The position numbers were made by a program, and so were the translations under genes. This document shows positions 36,945-48,445 of a stretch of DNA of 64,000 nt, piece by piece; positions within the stretch are counted from its first letter, which is position 1, and every line of letters starts with the position of its first letter. The stretch lies in the NCBI GenBank assembly GCA_025677825.1, contig JAIXMO010000003.1:1-64000 (forward strand). Reading direction: 5' to 3'. The DNA is from Helicostylum pulchrum. Lineage: Eukaryota; Mucoromycota; Mucoromycetes; Mucorales; Mucoraceae. The notes under the pieces are model-generated. The model was not told where the DNA came from, did no database searches, and worked only from the letters and a program-made list of their open reading frames with translations.

Positions 36945-37579
36945 ATTTTGAAGGTTTTTGGTATAGTGGGGAAAAAAAAAAAAGTTTTTTTAAGAAAGAG
37001 AAAGAAAAAGAAAAAGGATTGTACAAAAAAAAAAAAGGTTTGTTTTTCTTTTGTTACATAAGATTACCATCTGGAATAATAACCCTTTTTTTTTTAAACT
37101 TCTTAAACTCCCTCCAATCAATCTTTCAATGTTTCATATTTTACAAGTAAATGATCGCCTATACTGCTTGGTGTGTAACAAGAGGCGTCTTTAGTATCTT
37201 TTTTTATATAAATAATTTTTCTGTATTTTCCCTAATAATAATTATAATAATTGGTTATTAATTCTCTCAATTTAACAAAAAGGATATACTGTTCATGTTG
37301 AAAAGCAATATATATCATAAACTCTCGTATCTATATATATTTTTTTTGCGCTGTCCGGATTTCTGTTTGATTCCTCGTTGTAGATACTATCATGACTAAC
37401 ATCTCTTCCGATTTCTATAATGCAACATATCCCTTTTTTTTTTTTTGCTTGCTTGCTTGTATATAAACTTTTTTCTTTCCGTTAATTCCGATCTTAGACA
37501 TTGGTACCAGTTATATTATAGATTGTACATATTATGTATACCGAGAGAAAATTAATTCCCACATGGTCTTCCCCAACTG

Positions 37580-37614
<35 letters not shown>

Positions 37615-39149
37615 GCCCCCCCACATGTATCACCTGCGATAATTTCTTTCTGCAATCAAAAAAAGAATGTGTCGTCTGATAAGAACAAACTACCTATCGG
37701 TTTTCGAAATAGTAACATTAGTTTTACAGAACAAGGCAAATCCGATACTACGATACGCGTGTCCCTCGTTTTTTGTCAATGGATAAGATGCAATTTATGT
37801 AGATTTTTATTCTTGAAATTTTTCAAATATAGTCTCTGCGTCTTTTTTTTTTTTTTTTTTTTTTTTTTTGAATTATTTTAATTGTCACTTTTTTTCTCTC
37901 TCTAGCTGCACTATTAGATGTGAGTATTGCTCATGTTGTGTTACCCTTGGTCACTTTAAACAATTTTTTTTTATTACCACTGGAAAAAAAAAAGGCTTGG
38001 GAGAAAAATGTGTTTCTTTTACCACGGTTCATTTTTAGAGTCTCATGGACTGTTCCTTTTTCTTATTTTGGTACAAAACGATGGAAAAAAAAAACTGCTT
38101 TTTTTTGTCATACCTAGCTGATTGATTTATATATGTGGTATTCCTATTGTAAACGAATTTATAATAGAAACTTCTCGTCTTTTTTTTGAAAACAGTGATG
38201 GTTTTACAAAATATATATTTGTGATTATAGTTTTTTTTTTAGTTAATCGAGTAGCTTGATCTTTTTGCAGAGAAAGAAAAGAAGATATGTAGTTTTAAAC
38301 TCCTTGCAAAAAGAAAATAATCCGAGATAGGTGATGGTAAACAAGATACAGAGTAAAAAACCGTAAAAGCAATGTACACCTTTTTTTTTTTAGTCTCTTT
38401 ATATATAGACGCATGAAAAATCCCAAAAACAAAAAAATGATACTGTAATCTGCCGATATATACGATCTAAACTATTAGTCAAATACAACTAGTAAAATTG
38501 CGGAAACTAGTTTAATTTTGGTAAATCGATACTCCACATCGCATAAAACTCTATCTAGATATAAACGTGTTTAGTTTGACATTCCGTTCAACAGAAAAAG
38601 AAAACAACAACTACTTTATAATGTATTTCCGATTGTTTCCCTATACGTCTATTGTTCAATGTACATTGGTCTTTCTCACAATAATATTTGTGCATGATAT
38701 CAAACCTTTTGTGATCATTCAGATACAAAAAAGATGTTATCAGATAGTCGGTAATGTATGTGTGTGCGACGATAAAAAAAAGATAATATAGTAGAGTCCT
38801 GGTTTTTTAGATGAATATTTTGTTATTATGACTACACTATAGATCTTACGAAAAAAAATATGTACCTTTTTTTTTTGAGCGGGTGTTAATTCATTATTCC
38901 AGAAAAGGGTATACTTCATTAAACAAAAGTGTGTTTTTTTTAGAGCCCTTTTTTCTTTGAAAGAGAGAGATAGAGGGTATTTCTTTGTAATAAAAACTAG
39001 AACGTTCTATTAGCGCATATCGAAGCCAATATTTCGGCTTTGTACACATCTGCATGTAGAACTTTTTTTTTTTTTTTTTTTTTTTTTTAGGTTGTGTACT
39101 AACAGGATAAGGTATTTATATATAAAACGTCAAACGAATTTTTATTTAT
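36945..39149. other. intergenic interval with homopolymers
   Basis: About 2.2 kb between two genes pointing away from each other. It holds long homopolymers (A31 near 37582-37612, T25 near 37844-37869, T27 near 39063-39089) and CT-rich tracts. Open frames here depend on the A/T runs. No gene, RNA or repeat family was recognised. Confidence 0.45.
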
Positions 39150-41050
39150 TTACGTAGGCAACACTTTTAGACTAAATGTAGGAGGAACAAAATGTTCACC
39201 CGTGCCATCATCTGATAACTCTTTTTCCATAATGTTGATATTGAGTTGCACTTCCAATTGTTTAGCACGCATTCTTTTATCAAACGGAACTAGAATCTAA
39301 AATTAAAAAAATAAGTTACAAAGAAACAAAAACAAAAAAACTTGTACATATATATCAAGTACCTTTCTTGCTTTCTTTGAGTCTTTAATCGCTTCAGCGA
39401 ATTCTGATACACTTTTAGGATCCAAACCAAGTAACTCCATAAACAGCTATATATACAATTAAAAACATGTACATTTGCAAATAATAAAAACACTTTATAT
39501 ACCTTATTACCAATCAAGATGCGGACAGTTTCCTTATTCTTTTCTAAAGGATCACCAATATCAAAAAGTGCATAAAACCCAGTCAACTTTGAAAACCTCA
39601 TTCTAGCCATCTTAATAAACTTGGCATGCACCGTAATTCTATCTGATATAGACCCCGTAAAACTATCTGTTGCCATTTGTCCTAAAATACGATGCAATGC
39701 ATCAAACGTAACACGTGTAGTACCGTCCGGTTTTACCTCTACGCCATCAATCTCTTCATCATCGTCATCATGGTCTAACCAAGTACTAGGATCGATCCAT
39801 TGAACATTATCGACGACCGCAGCCTTTTCTTTTTTAATCAATAATTTATCTACAACCTCGTCTTCTTTTAATCGTTTAGCAGATGTAGTTTCAGATGCGT
39901 CTCGTGGTCGTTTTAAATCAGGTACGGTGTTTGTGGTAGTAGTAGGTCGTTGTGTAGAGGACTGACCGGCAGGTTTTTTAGATAGACGAGGTCTTACAGG
40001 CACAGGTTGCGTCGTCACAAAATCGTCATCGCTGTCGTTATTTGGAGGTGGCGCAGAGGGTATAGTTTGGGTAAAGGTGTTGTCGTTAAAGTTTAAATCG
40101 TCGTCAAATTCGTCCATGGCTTCGCCCATCACTGTGTCTTCGAATGGGTCGTCAAATTCGTCGTCAAATTCGTCGTCGAATTGAGACATGTCTACATTGT
40201 TTAGGTCGTTTAGTTCGGCTGCTAGTCTAGGATCTGTATGTGTATTATTATATGCGTTTGTATATGAGTGTATATTATTTGTATTGGTGTGATTTGTATT
40301 GGTGTGATTTGTATTGGTGTGATTTGTATTGGTGTGATTTGTATTAGCACGGTTTGTATCGGTAGGCATAGGTGAGTTGGGTTCTGTAGTCGCATCAAGC
40401 TGTTCCTTTATTCGTTTTTGTAATTCAGCATGCATATCGCCTCCATACATATCATCGACATCTCCTCCCAATAAAGTTGTATTCTTATTTGATAATTGTA
40501 ACATGCCATGTTTTACTTGACAGCTTTTAACTAACAACTACAGAGATAAAATGATAGATAAATAAAAAAGGTGATAAAAAATAAAATAAAAAGAAGTTTA
40601 CTTTACTTTAGCTCCAAAGGGAGTCATCAATTCAAGACCATTGATATCTTCAGTTTCTCTTGCATGAATTAAACTTGTACCGTCTGATAAAGTCCAGCGC
40701 AGCATACCACGAGGTATCTTGATACCGTCCTTCAAGTTATTGAGTTGAGAGAATAACGAGTGACTGATATTCCAAGTATCTTGTATTTGAAGCACAACAC
40801 CTTGATGAAACTGTCCAGGAGGAAAGGAATCAGGTAGCTCTCCGTTATCTTTGGCTATCACAGGTTCCGAGGTTGTTGCAATATCGGTTTTTTTAAAGTC
40901 TGTTACTAGCTCTTCATATGCAACTTCTATACAAGAAATAGGACTCGATCTTCTTTCTTTCCAACTTTGCAAGTACTCTTTTTTAAGTCGAATACAGCTT
41001 CTTTCTCGACATCTTCGGAGTAAAATGGCCGGTACTTCTTCTGTACTCAT
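39150..41050 (-). CDS. RMI1 (RecQ-mediated genome instability protein 1)
   Basis: Four exons: 41050-40607, 40537-39503, 39446-39363 and 39296-39150, about 569 residues. The N-terminal helical part and OB fold read FPPGQFHQGVVLQIQDTWNI, GMLRWTLSDG, then GAKLLVKSCQVKHGMLQL and LLGGDVDDM, the pattern of Rmi1. Rmi1 stabilises the Top3-Sgs1/BLM complex that dissolves double Holliday junctions. Between the OB fold and the C-terminal domain is a long acidic linker with five NTNHT repeats (encoded 40281-40355) and DDEFDDEFDD. The C-terminal domain keeps GSISDRITVHAKFIK and a FYALFDIGDP strand, resembling the OB2 of vertebrate RMI1. Confidence 0.82.
40281..40355. repeat. coding 15-bp minisatellite in RMI1
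   Basis: Four perfect copies of GTATTGGTGTGATTT (40281-40340) plus a degenerate fifth. On the coding strand it gives repeated Asn-Thr-Asn-His-Thr. As 15 is a multiple of three, copy-number change keeps the frame. Confidence 0.9.
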
Positions 41051-41255
41051 TGTTGTCTATAAATGAATATTTTTTTAAAAAAAGAAAGAAAGTATATATA
41101 GAACACAAGTCTTTTTTTTTAAAAAAAAACGCCCTCAAAGAGAGACTGCTTAAAACACAGTAACTTCGGAGTTGATGTGTCAAGGGTAGTTTTTTTTTTC
41201 CTTCTTCCAAACCCTTTCATACTTTCCTCTTCTTCGCTATTGTTATTTTGTTTAA

Positions 41256-42618
41256 ATGAGTAGAGCGAAAGCAATCGAGTTTTCAGAAAAGATACCTAAG
41301 CTCGCTGAATGGTCAAAGCAGTTTAGATATAGAAGTGCCGTTCCTCGCATAACTTTAGCAAACCCTTCCATTGCAGGTATAAAAAAAAAGAAGAAGCACA
41401 ATATAAACAAAAAAAAAAAAGCTAATATATTTGAACGTGTAGCAAAAAGTATTAAAAAAATGGACCTTCCCAACGTAAAAAATATGACAGCAGTAGAGAT
41501 ATACCCTGGTAAGTCAAAAAAAAAAAAAGAAAAAAAAGAAAGGTTTTTCCCGGAAATTTGATTTCTGAAAAGTAACATGAATATAGGTTTAGGAGTTTGG
41601 ACCAAAGCAATGAAAGATATTGGATTTAAGCGAGTTATTACTTTGGAGCCACAACATATGTACTTTACTTGGCTGGAAGGTATGAGTAAAGGAGTCAGCG
41701 GGTTAGACGTATTGAAAAAGGACGGATACGATTGGGAAGCATATAACGATTTAAAGGATCCAAAGTATATTGGTGAATTGGAAAACAAGGATTGGTCCAA
41801 AGGTAACAAAAAAAAAAAAAAAAGCTTTTTTGTTTTATGGGAGGATTTTTAAAATTAAATTGAATAATAGTCCATCCCGATATTCTCTTTACGGGTACAT
41901 TACCAAAAGGAAGTAGAGGCGAACAATTATTAGCACAGTTTACTACATGTGTTGTAAATAAAATGGCAATGCATTCATTAGGTCGTATTCAAATGGCGTT
42001 TTGGATCCCTGATACTTTATATCAAAAGTACGTTGCTCCTCCTAAGAATCATATTAGATGTAAAATGAGTGTCATTGCTGAAGCTTGCGCTAAAGTCGAG
42101 TTGATCTGTACTACTGCACCGGATGATATGTATCCTAGCGTAAGTTTATTATTCGATTTGTACATAAATAATATACTTACCCTTTTTTTTTCTGTACGTA
42201 GTCTTTATATCATCTTATATCAATTGTACCATATGAAAAGAGTGTAATTACAGGTAAAGTGTGTACGATGTTGTTCATAACATCAAGCTAATTTTTGTTT
42301 ATCTTGGTAGCTCAATGGGATGTATTTGAGTATGTTTTAAAACATTTGTTCGTTATGCAAAAGAGACCACTTAAACACATGGTGAAGTAAGTAATTACTA
42401 AGCTAAAAACAAAGGGGAAAAAATGACTAAAAAAGTCATTTTGATTATTTAGAACATTAGGGCCTGGTGCCGATATTATTCTTGGTAGATTGTCTTTTGA
42501 TCCCAATATTCTTATTGGAGAAATGACAGCAGAACAGTTAAACGAAGTAACTGTTAAATTTGATCAATGGCCTTTAAGACCTAGAGTGTTATTCGAAGAC
42601 GCATCTGTATTTAATTAA
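41256..42618 (+). CDS. mitochondrial transcription factor B (Mtf1/TFB-type, rRNA dimethylase fold)
   Basis: Seven exons: 41256-41376, 41422-41508, 41587-41802, 41871-42139, 42202-42253, 42311-42386 and 42453-42618, about 328 residues, near the size of yeast Mtf1 (341). The sequence follows the KsgA/Dim1 fold in degenerate form: TAVEIYPGLGVWTKAMKD in place of the usual E-x-G-x-G-x-L-T loop, then ITLEPQHMYFTWL, and ILFTGTLP at the position of the catalytic NLPY motif, which is missing. Loss of that motif suits a transcription factor rather than an active methyltransferase. It helps the mitochondrial RNA polymerase open promoters. The start is set by the ATG at 41256, just after a pyrimidine-rich leader. 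Confidence 0.8.
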
Positions 42619-42672
42619 AAAAAAAATCAAATAAATTTATTTCTATATATGTACAACAAAAAAACTATTTTT

Positions 42673-44561
42673 CTATCGTCTTTTACCACCCTTCTTCTTT
42701 TTACTACTACTACTTGATGCATCTATGGCTAATGCATGGCCGGTATCTTTAATATGACTAAATAGTTGGTTTCTAGTAGGAAACTTTTCGTTGCATACGT
42801 TACAATCGTTCTAATAATATAAACTCCAATCAGTTTGTCTATTATAACATATGTATAAAGTGCAATATAGTTTACCTCTGTAAGCTCACTCTCCTCCTTT
42901 AACTTTTTCTTTTCCTTTCTCTTTAGTCTTTTTTCTTTCGCACTTTCTTTTTCTGGCTGTGCTTCTGCTTCTGTTGCTTCTGTTGCTGTTTCGGATTCTG
43001 TCACTGGCTCATCGCCTGCGGATGCAACTGATGTAGGTGTAGGCGTAGGCGCAGGTGTAGATGCTTTGGGACCTCTCTTCTTTCTCTTGTTTCTTTCTTC
43101 TTCTAAAGCCGCAGCCAATGCACCCATATCCCCTAAATCTTCAGGCACTTCTTCTTCATCATACCCCCATCGTGGCGCAGCCTTCTTTTTATTCTTCTTT
43201 TTATTCTTTTTAGTTGCAACAGGTTCCTGTAATTCTAAATCATCCAATTCAGCCGTAACCTCATCTAATTCTACAGGTACACCGGGATCCAAGTCTACGT
43301 CTATATTCTCTGCACCAAAATTAGCTTCATCCGCAAGCATTTCCTGTCGTAATATCTCGACATTTTCTAAATGACGTTTACTATTTTCATGTGTTTCAAA
43401 TTGCTTTTCACTTCTATATGACTTTTCACATACAACACAATAAAAATCGCTAACTTCTTCCTCCTCCTCTTCTTCTTCTTCCTCTGTAAATATTTCTTCC
43501 TCTACTACTTTAGCCCACTCTGGTGTTTTATAATCAGCAACTTTTGCTTGCAATTCTAATTTCTCACGTTGTAACCGAGCTTTAAGCTCAGCAGCCACGG
43601 CTTCCTTTCGTTTTTGTTCTTCGACTACATAAGCTTTTACTCTAGGATCACGTTTACGAACAAATTCTGCAAGGCTCTAAAATAAAATAAAAATCATTTA
43701 GAGGAACAGCGTGTGTGTGTGTGTGTGTTTCGTCAATTGCATCCAACTTACTCGAACCGTATCTTGATATTCCTTTCTACCAGCTTCTCTTGCTTTTTTA
43801 TTTTCTTTTTCCATACCTCTACGAATAATTCTGGTAGGTGCGTCGGATAATCTCCACTTATCCATCCAATTAAATGATTTGCAGGTAGTAAAATTAGCCC
43901 AAGTGCCATAGAAGTCTCGTACATAGGCACCATAACCAAGATACCCATCTGCGTCAGCGTAAGGCGTGTTAGCGTTACCAAATGATGGATAAAATCTTGC
44001 AGCGTGATCATCGTCTTCATCCTCAGGTGGATCATTGCGATAGGCTTCTTCTTCTTCGTCAGCAAGTTTTTGAAACAAACTGCGGAACACATTATAAAAT
44101 CCTTTCGGTGTATCTTGGTATCCTTTGAATTCAGATATACTAAAGTATCTCATTAAATCTTCGGCGCTGGTACCTGCACTACTATCTCTTTGGTTCTTAT
44201 TATCGTCACCCTTTAAAATAGAATCTCGATGACCATCGTACCTTTTTTTTTTTTTGTGAAAAGGGTTAGCATATATAGAAAAAAATAAAAAAAAGCAAAC
44301 ACACATACCAAGATCTTTCTTGTGGGTCAGATAAAACTTCGTACGCTTCCTGAATTAAAGAAAAACGATCGGTGGCTTCTTGAATTCTATCGCCATTTTT
44401 ATCTATTATAAAGAAAGGTAAACTTTCGAAGTTTTTGGTAGTTTTTTTTTGTTTTTTTTACCTGGATGCCAAATTAAAGCTTGCTTTCGGTATGCTTTCT
44501 TTATCTCAAGTGGTGTTGCTTGACGCTCAATGGAAAGCAAGTCATAGTAACAAATACGCAT
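42673..44561 (-). CDS. J-domain zinc-finger protein Jjj1/DNAJC21
   Basis: Five exons: 44561-44462, 44402-44309, 44241-43752, 43676-42876 and 42810-42673, about 540 residues. The J domain covers ~1-70 with the HPD motif split by intron 1 (WHP|D). The DNAJC21-specific middle follows ([36 protein letters not shown]). Then come a C2H2 finger ([20 protein letters not shown]), a Lys-rich charged linker and a second finger ([18 protein letters not shown]). With Rei1 and Hsp70, Jjj1 releases the Arx1 factor from cytosolic pre-60S ribosomes. The stop is 54 nt from the convergent Mtf1 stop. Confidence 0.9.
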
Positions 44562-44899
44562 CGCCTTTTTTTTTTTCGTAAAAGAGTGTGCAAGAAACAA
44601 AGTTTTTTTTTTTTCTCGGAACCTTTAAAAAAAGCTATTATGTGCAGTCACTGTGATTTTTCCAATTGCAGTCTTTTAAAATAAAGCGATTTTTTGATAG
44701 GCGCAGCAATGCAGGATTTGTAAAAGGAAGTATGTTTATTATAAATAAAATTAAGCCTTTTCAACCCCTAAGATTCAAGAATAGATACAATAATCCGGAA
44801 GTCTCGGGTTTTGTAATTATAGTCAAGAAGTCATAAGAGTAGAACGTTTTATTAAGTCACTAGATAGTTAAGATCCTCGTACGACAGTATCTATTTTGA

Positions 44900-45498
44900 T
44901 TATTGAATTGGTCTTGATCTGTATTCATATTTTTCTAACGATTTTGTATCGGAAAGTAGCGTTTCTAAATAATAGATGAAAACTTCATTAGAAACGGCAA
45001 ATGTTTCTATAGCTACTTTTTTAATCGAAGGGTTTTTTTTTCAAGTAATTCTTTTACTTGGTGAGAATTTGAAGACAAACCAAGAAAATCTAACGATACC
45101 AGACATACGTTATTATTTGTGGAGCTCAAATTCTTCAACATTTCTGTATTAAGTTAACAGATTATTGTAAGTAAAGTCTACATGCCTATTCCATATTATT
45201 ATTATTTACCTTGAGTGTCTCCATTAATATTGTTTAATTCTTCATACGTTTTATCATTTTATAAATCTCGCTCTTCGAAGGGCGTTGACGAACGTGAACA
45301 ATCAGACATAAATGCGTGCTGCGAAAGAACGAGAGTGCAAATTGTCGATCATTGATCGAGTATAGGCTGGTTTGGTGTAGTATTATAACATATTTCCAAT
45401 TCTGATTCTTGTAGCTTTCTTTTACATATCTCAACATTCTCTGGAGTAAACTTGACATAGTAAAACATACAAATTGCTTTGTTTCTAGTGGTATTCAT
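44900..45498 (-). pseudogene. decayed coding gene of unknown family
   Basis: On the minus strand an ATG at 45498 opens a frame of 49 codons that reads like protein (TRNKAICMFYYVKFTPENVE). It is then broken by TGA at 45351-45349 and TAA at 45261-45259, but the same frame goes on sensibly (NDKTYEELNNINGDTQ) to a GTAAAT donor at 45209. After a CAG acceptor (exon from 45143) it continues for about 30 codons and loses the frame at a nine-base A run (45033-45041 on the + strand as T). With one more A it would run on through KKVAIETFAVSNEVFIYYLE to a stop at 44902-44900. Two in-frame stops and one frameshift make it a pseudogene. No family recognised. The foldback element starts about 60 nt upstream of the ATG. 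Confidence 0.55.
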
Positions 45499-45558
45499 AG
45501 TTTAGATTGATTTACTTAGACGAGGAAATTTTTTTTCGTATGAACTAAAACGCTCCAT

Positions 45559-47421
45559 TACAGTAGCGGCTCTATTTAGGGGTGACCTGATTTAAGGGTA
45601 TATTCGATTTAAGGGTGGATTTCTCCAGAACATCTTCGGTCCCCCGCTTTAACACCTCTATCACCACTATTCGATTTAAGGGTAGAATCCAACTTCACAA
45701 AACTACTAAATATATAAAATAAATTTAAAAGTGATAATTAAAAAAAAGTCTTATTTAACTTATATAAAAATGTCTAGTCTTCAAAAGTGTACAATCAAAT
45801 CGATATTATTAAAACAAAGGGATAATAATCAAACCGATAGAGAGAGGATAACGAAATAAATCTTACAAAGTAATTAAAGAATAACGATAGTAAATTTATA
45901 CTTGAATGGAGTGCGTATCAGCATTGAATCTTTAGAAATTTAACTAGGAAAAGTAATTAAATACAGACAGTTGCTTAGTGATGAAAGATTGGAAAAGAAT
46001 GCAGTGTAAACCAAATAAAGTGAACGCAAAGATACATTCTAGTCCTGTATACCATAGCTAGTAGTTTTTAAATGTATTATTATGTGGTATTCCAATAAAT
46101 AGCTTTGTACTATTCTAATTGACATCAATAAAAATTTAAAAGAATTTAACATAATTTTAATGTTTACGCTCTTGCAGAAAATGATACGCAGTATATTTTT
46201 TTGTACAATAGCTTGAGTGAGTTCAAGAAGTAATTCGAGTGTTATAATACATCATTGGTCATTCGTTATTCTCTTAAAAACGCGTGTTTTTAAGTGAAGG
46301 TTTAGAAGTAAATTCTAAAAAAGGTCATTTTTCGGCTATCGAAATAAAATGTTTTCTTTATGTGATTAAACATCGGGAAATCATTCTTTTACCCAAGTTA
46401 CTTAGTTAAAGTTACTCCTTGAGATATTTTCTTTAATAAAAAAATTTAAAACCGCATGTTGTTTTTATTTTTTTCTCGATTTTTTATATTTTTCTTCAGT
46501 TAATCATTTTTGATCATTTTTGGTCATTTTGGGGGGTCAAACCCTTTTGTGATTTTGAGGTTATTTTGAAATTACTTCCGATCCAATTTGACTTTTTCTG
46601 TAAAAAATTTAATGATAATAAAGAGCTCTTTTTTTTCGTTTAATCCATCTAAAATTATATTTTTAATAAAAAAAACTGACCGAGTAATCATTGTTTTAGA
46701 CGTTCTTTTTTAACTAAAATTTGTGTTAAGCGGCCCTTAAAATAGCGATTTCTCTGAAGCGCGTTTTCTCGCCCAGTTTTAGATGTAACACTTTTACTTA
46801 TAAACATCCAATATATAGTTTTTAAATATCTATATACGGCCTTATAACCAAACACGGTAATAAAAAACTATATTTTATGTAATCGCAAAGCTCTGAAAAT
46901 GGTTACACGAGGTTACACTAAAAAAGTGTATTTTTTTACCCAAAAAAAAAGACGTCTAAAACAGCGATTACTCTTTCAGTTTTTGCATTAAAGATATGAC
47001 TTAAAATGGATTAGAAGAGTTTAAGCTAGCTTAATACTATGAATGTTTTTTCCGCAAGGATAGGCAAATTGGATCCGGAGTAATTATAAAATAACCACAA
47101 AAACGCAAAAGGGGTTGACCCCCAAAAAACGAAAATCCAAAAAAAAACAAAAAAGTACGTTTTTAATTTTTTTTATCAACAATATATTTAAAGCAACCAT
47201 TTCGTACTAAATAACTTGGGTCCAAAACGCATTTCCTGTTTCTTTAAAAAATAAAACCAATATTGATTATAACTGCTAATTTTAGCAGTGATTTCTTTTG
47301 TGAGTGATTATTTAAACTCAGGTATCTCAGTGAGCTTTTTTCTTTATTCACTGCACGATAATAAGGGTGTGATCGATATAAGAGTGACTTTCTTCCACCC
47401 TTAAATAGAGCCGCTACTGTA
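45559..47421. mobile_element. foldback DNA transposon (non-autonomous, TA target site)
   Basis: The ends are CAGTAGCGGCTCTATTTA at 45561 and its exact reverse complement ending at 47419: 18 bp perfect terminal inverted repeats, flanked on both sides by TA (45559-45560 and 47420-47421). The length between TIRs is 1859 bp. Sub-terminal GATTTAAGGGT units recur at about 45589, 45606 and 45673. Inside is a second pair of long imperfect inverted arms, about 46395-46720 and 46945-47225 (for example GGGGTCAAACCCTTTTG against its complement near 47104-47121). No ORF above 60 codons is present, so it must rely on a transposase elsewhere. The TA duplication and CAGT terminus point to the Tc1/mariner-pogo superfamily. 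Confidence 0.85.
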
Positions 47422-48445
47422 TTTCGCTGGAAATATTATTTTTACATACTTTGGTGAGTATATTTAAACGAATTACATTACTTATGCTTTATTCATAATA
47501 AGTCATATCAGAGTACTCGAAAACCCTATTTTTTGGGGGGCAGTAGGTAACTGAACGATTTAAATTCATCTATGAGTTAGACTTGAAAAAGAAAATAACA
47601 TCTTTCTTAGGTCCAACACTTCGGATAGGTTTGGGATATTTTATGCTACTGGCAGACCAGTTACCCAAAAATGTAGTAACTATTATTGTTCTAAATTACA
47701 TCGTGTGTGGTGTTATCATTATTCTTACCACAATAATTCATGATACGGGACTGCTGGTTCCTGAAACTTTACACTCGGTGCGGACCAAACGCTAAGAACA
47801 AGAATAGCATCAGGGTTGAATTTTTGTATATTAATACAAGGTCGTTTTGGTCGTAATATAGCTTCGAAGAAAGCTTCATCTTTCTGAATGGTAATACCTG
47901 CAACCTTTTCCAATAGTTGGCTTGTTTATCATTTCTAGTCGCTGCGGTTACCTCTAAAACTTCTTGGTGTGATTTCAAGTATATTAGCCTTGTCGCTATT
48001 ATTAAGGCGTTCAGATATAGGCTTCTGTTCGATCATTTAGCTCCAAGTAAGTAGCGCAATATCCTGGTCTTTTGCAATCAGGTTTCTGGTCATCGCACAA
48101 AAGTATGTAAGGTTTTTTTTTCTCTTGTACTATTTGATCTATCTATTTTTGTGTTTTTGCCGTGACTTGATTGTCTTACGAGATGCTAGGTTCTTTCATA
48201 CAATACGGCAAGTCTCGTCTACCAGGATCTATTGGGATACATTCACCCTTGGTTTCGTTTCATTCTGTATCTAATACATACTATCAACCTTTTTATTTAT
48301 TTATTTTTAGCTTTGGGGAGTTTCCATCTTTTTGAAAAGATGCACATAAATCATACAGGGTAAATACTCACTTAAAAAAAGGTCCGGACTTTCAAAGCAT
48401 TCACTGTAAAATCGTGGTTTTTCTTTTCTTCTCTTTTTAACCATC
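47422..48445. other. degenerate region beside the transposon
   Basis: About 1 kb. On the minus strand there are protein-like fragments in different frames (for example KVAGITIQKDEAFFEAILRP at about 47910-47850, ending at a GTAAGA donor-like site near 47726), interrupted by stops. It may be another decayed gene, or the other side of the gene remnant at 44900-45498 split by the element. The last ~150 nt are the promoter of the next gene. Confidence 0.35.

Noticed and set aside
37534..37881. Open frame in the 37-38 kb gap
   Set aside because: Built on poly-A and poly-T runs; no splice signals or conserved sequence.
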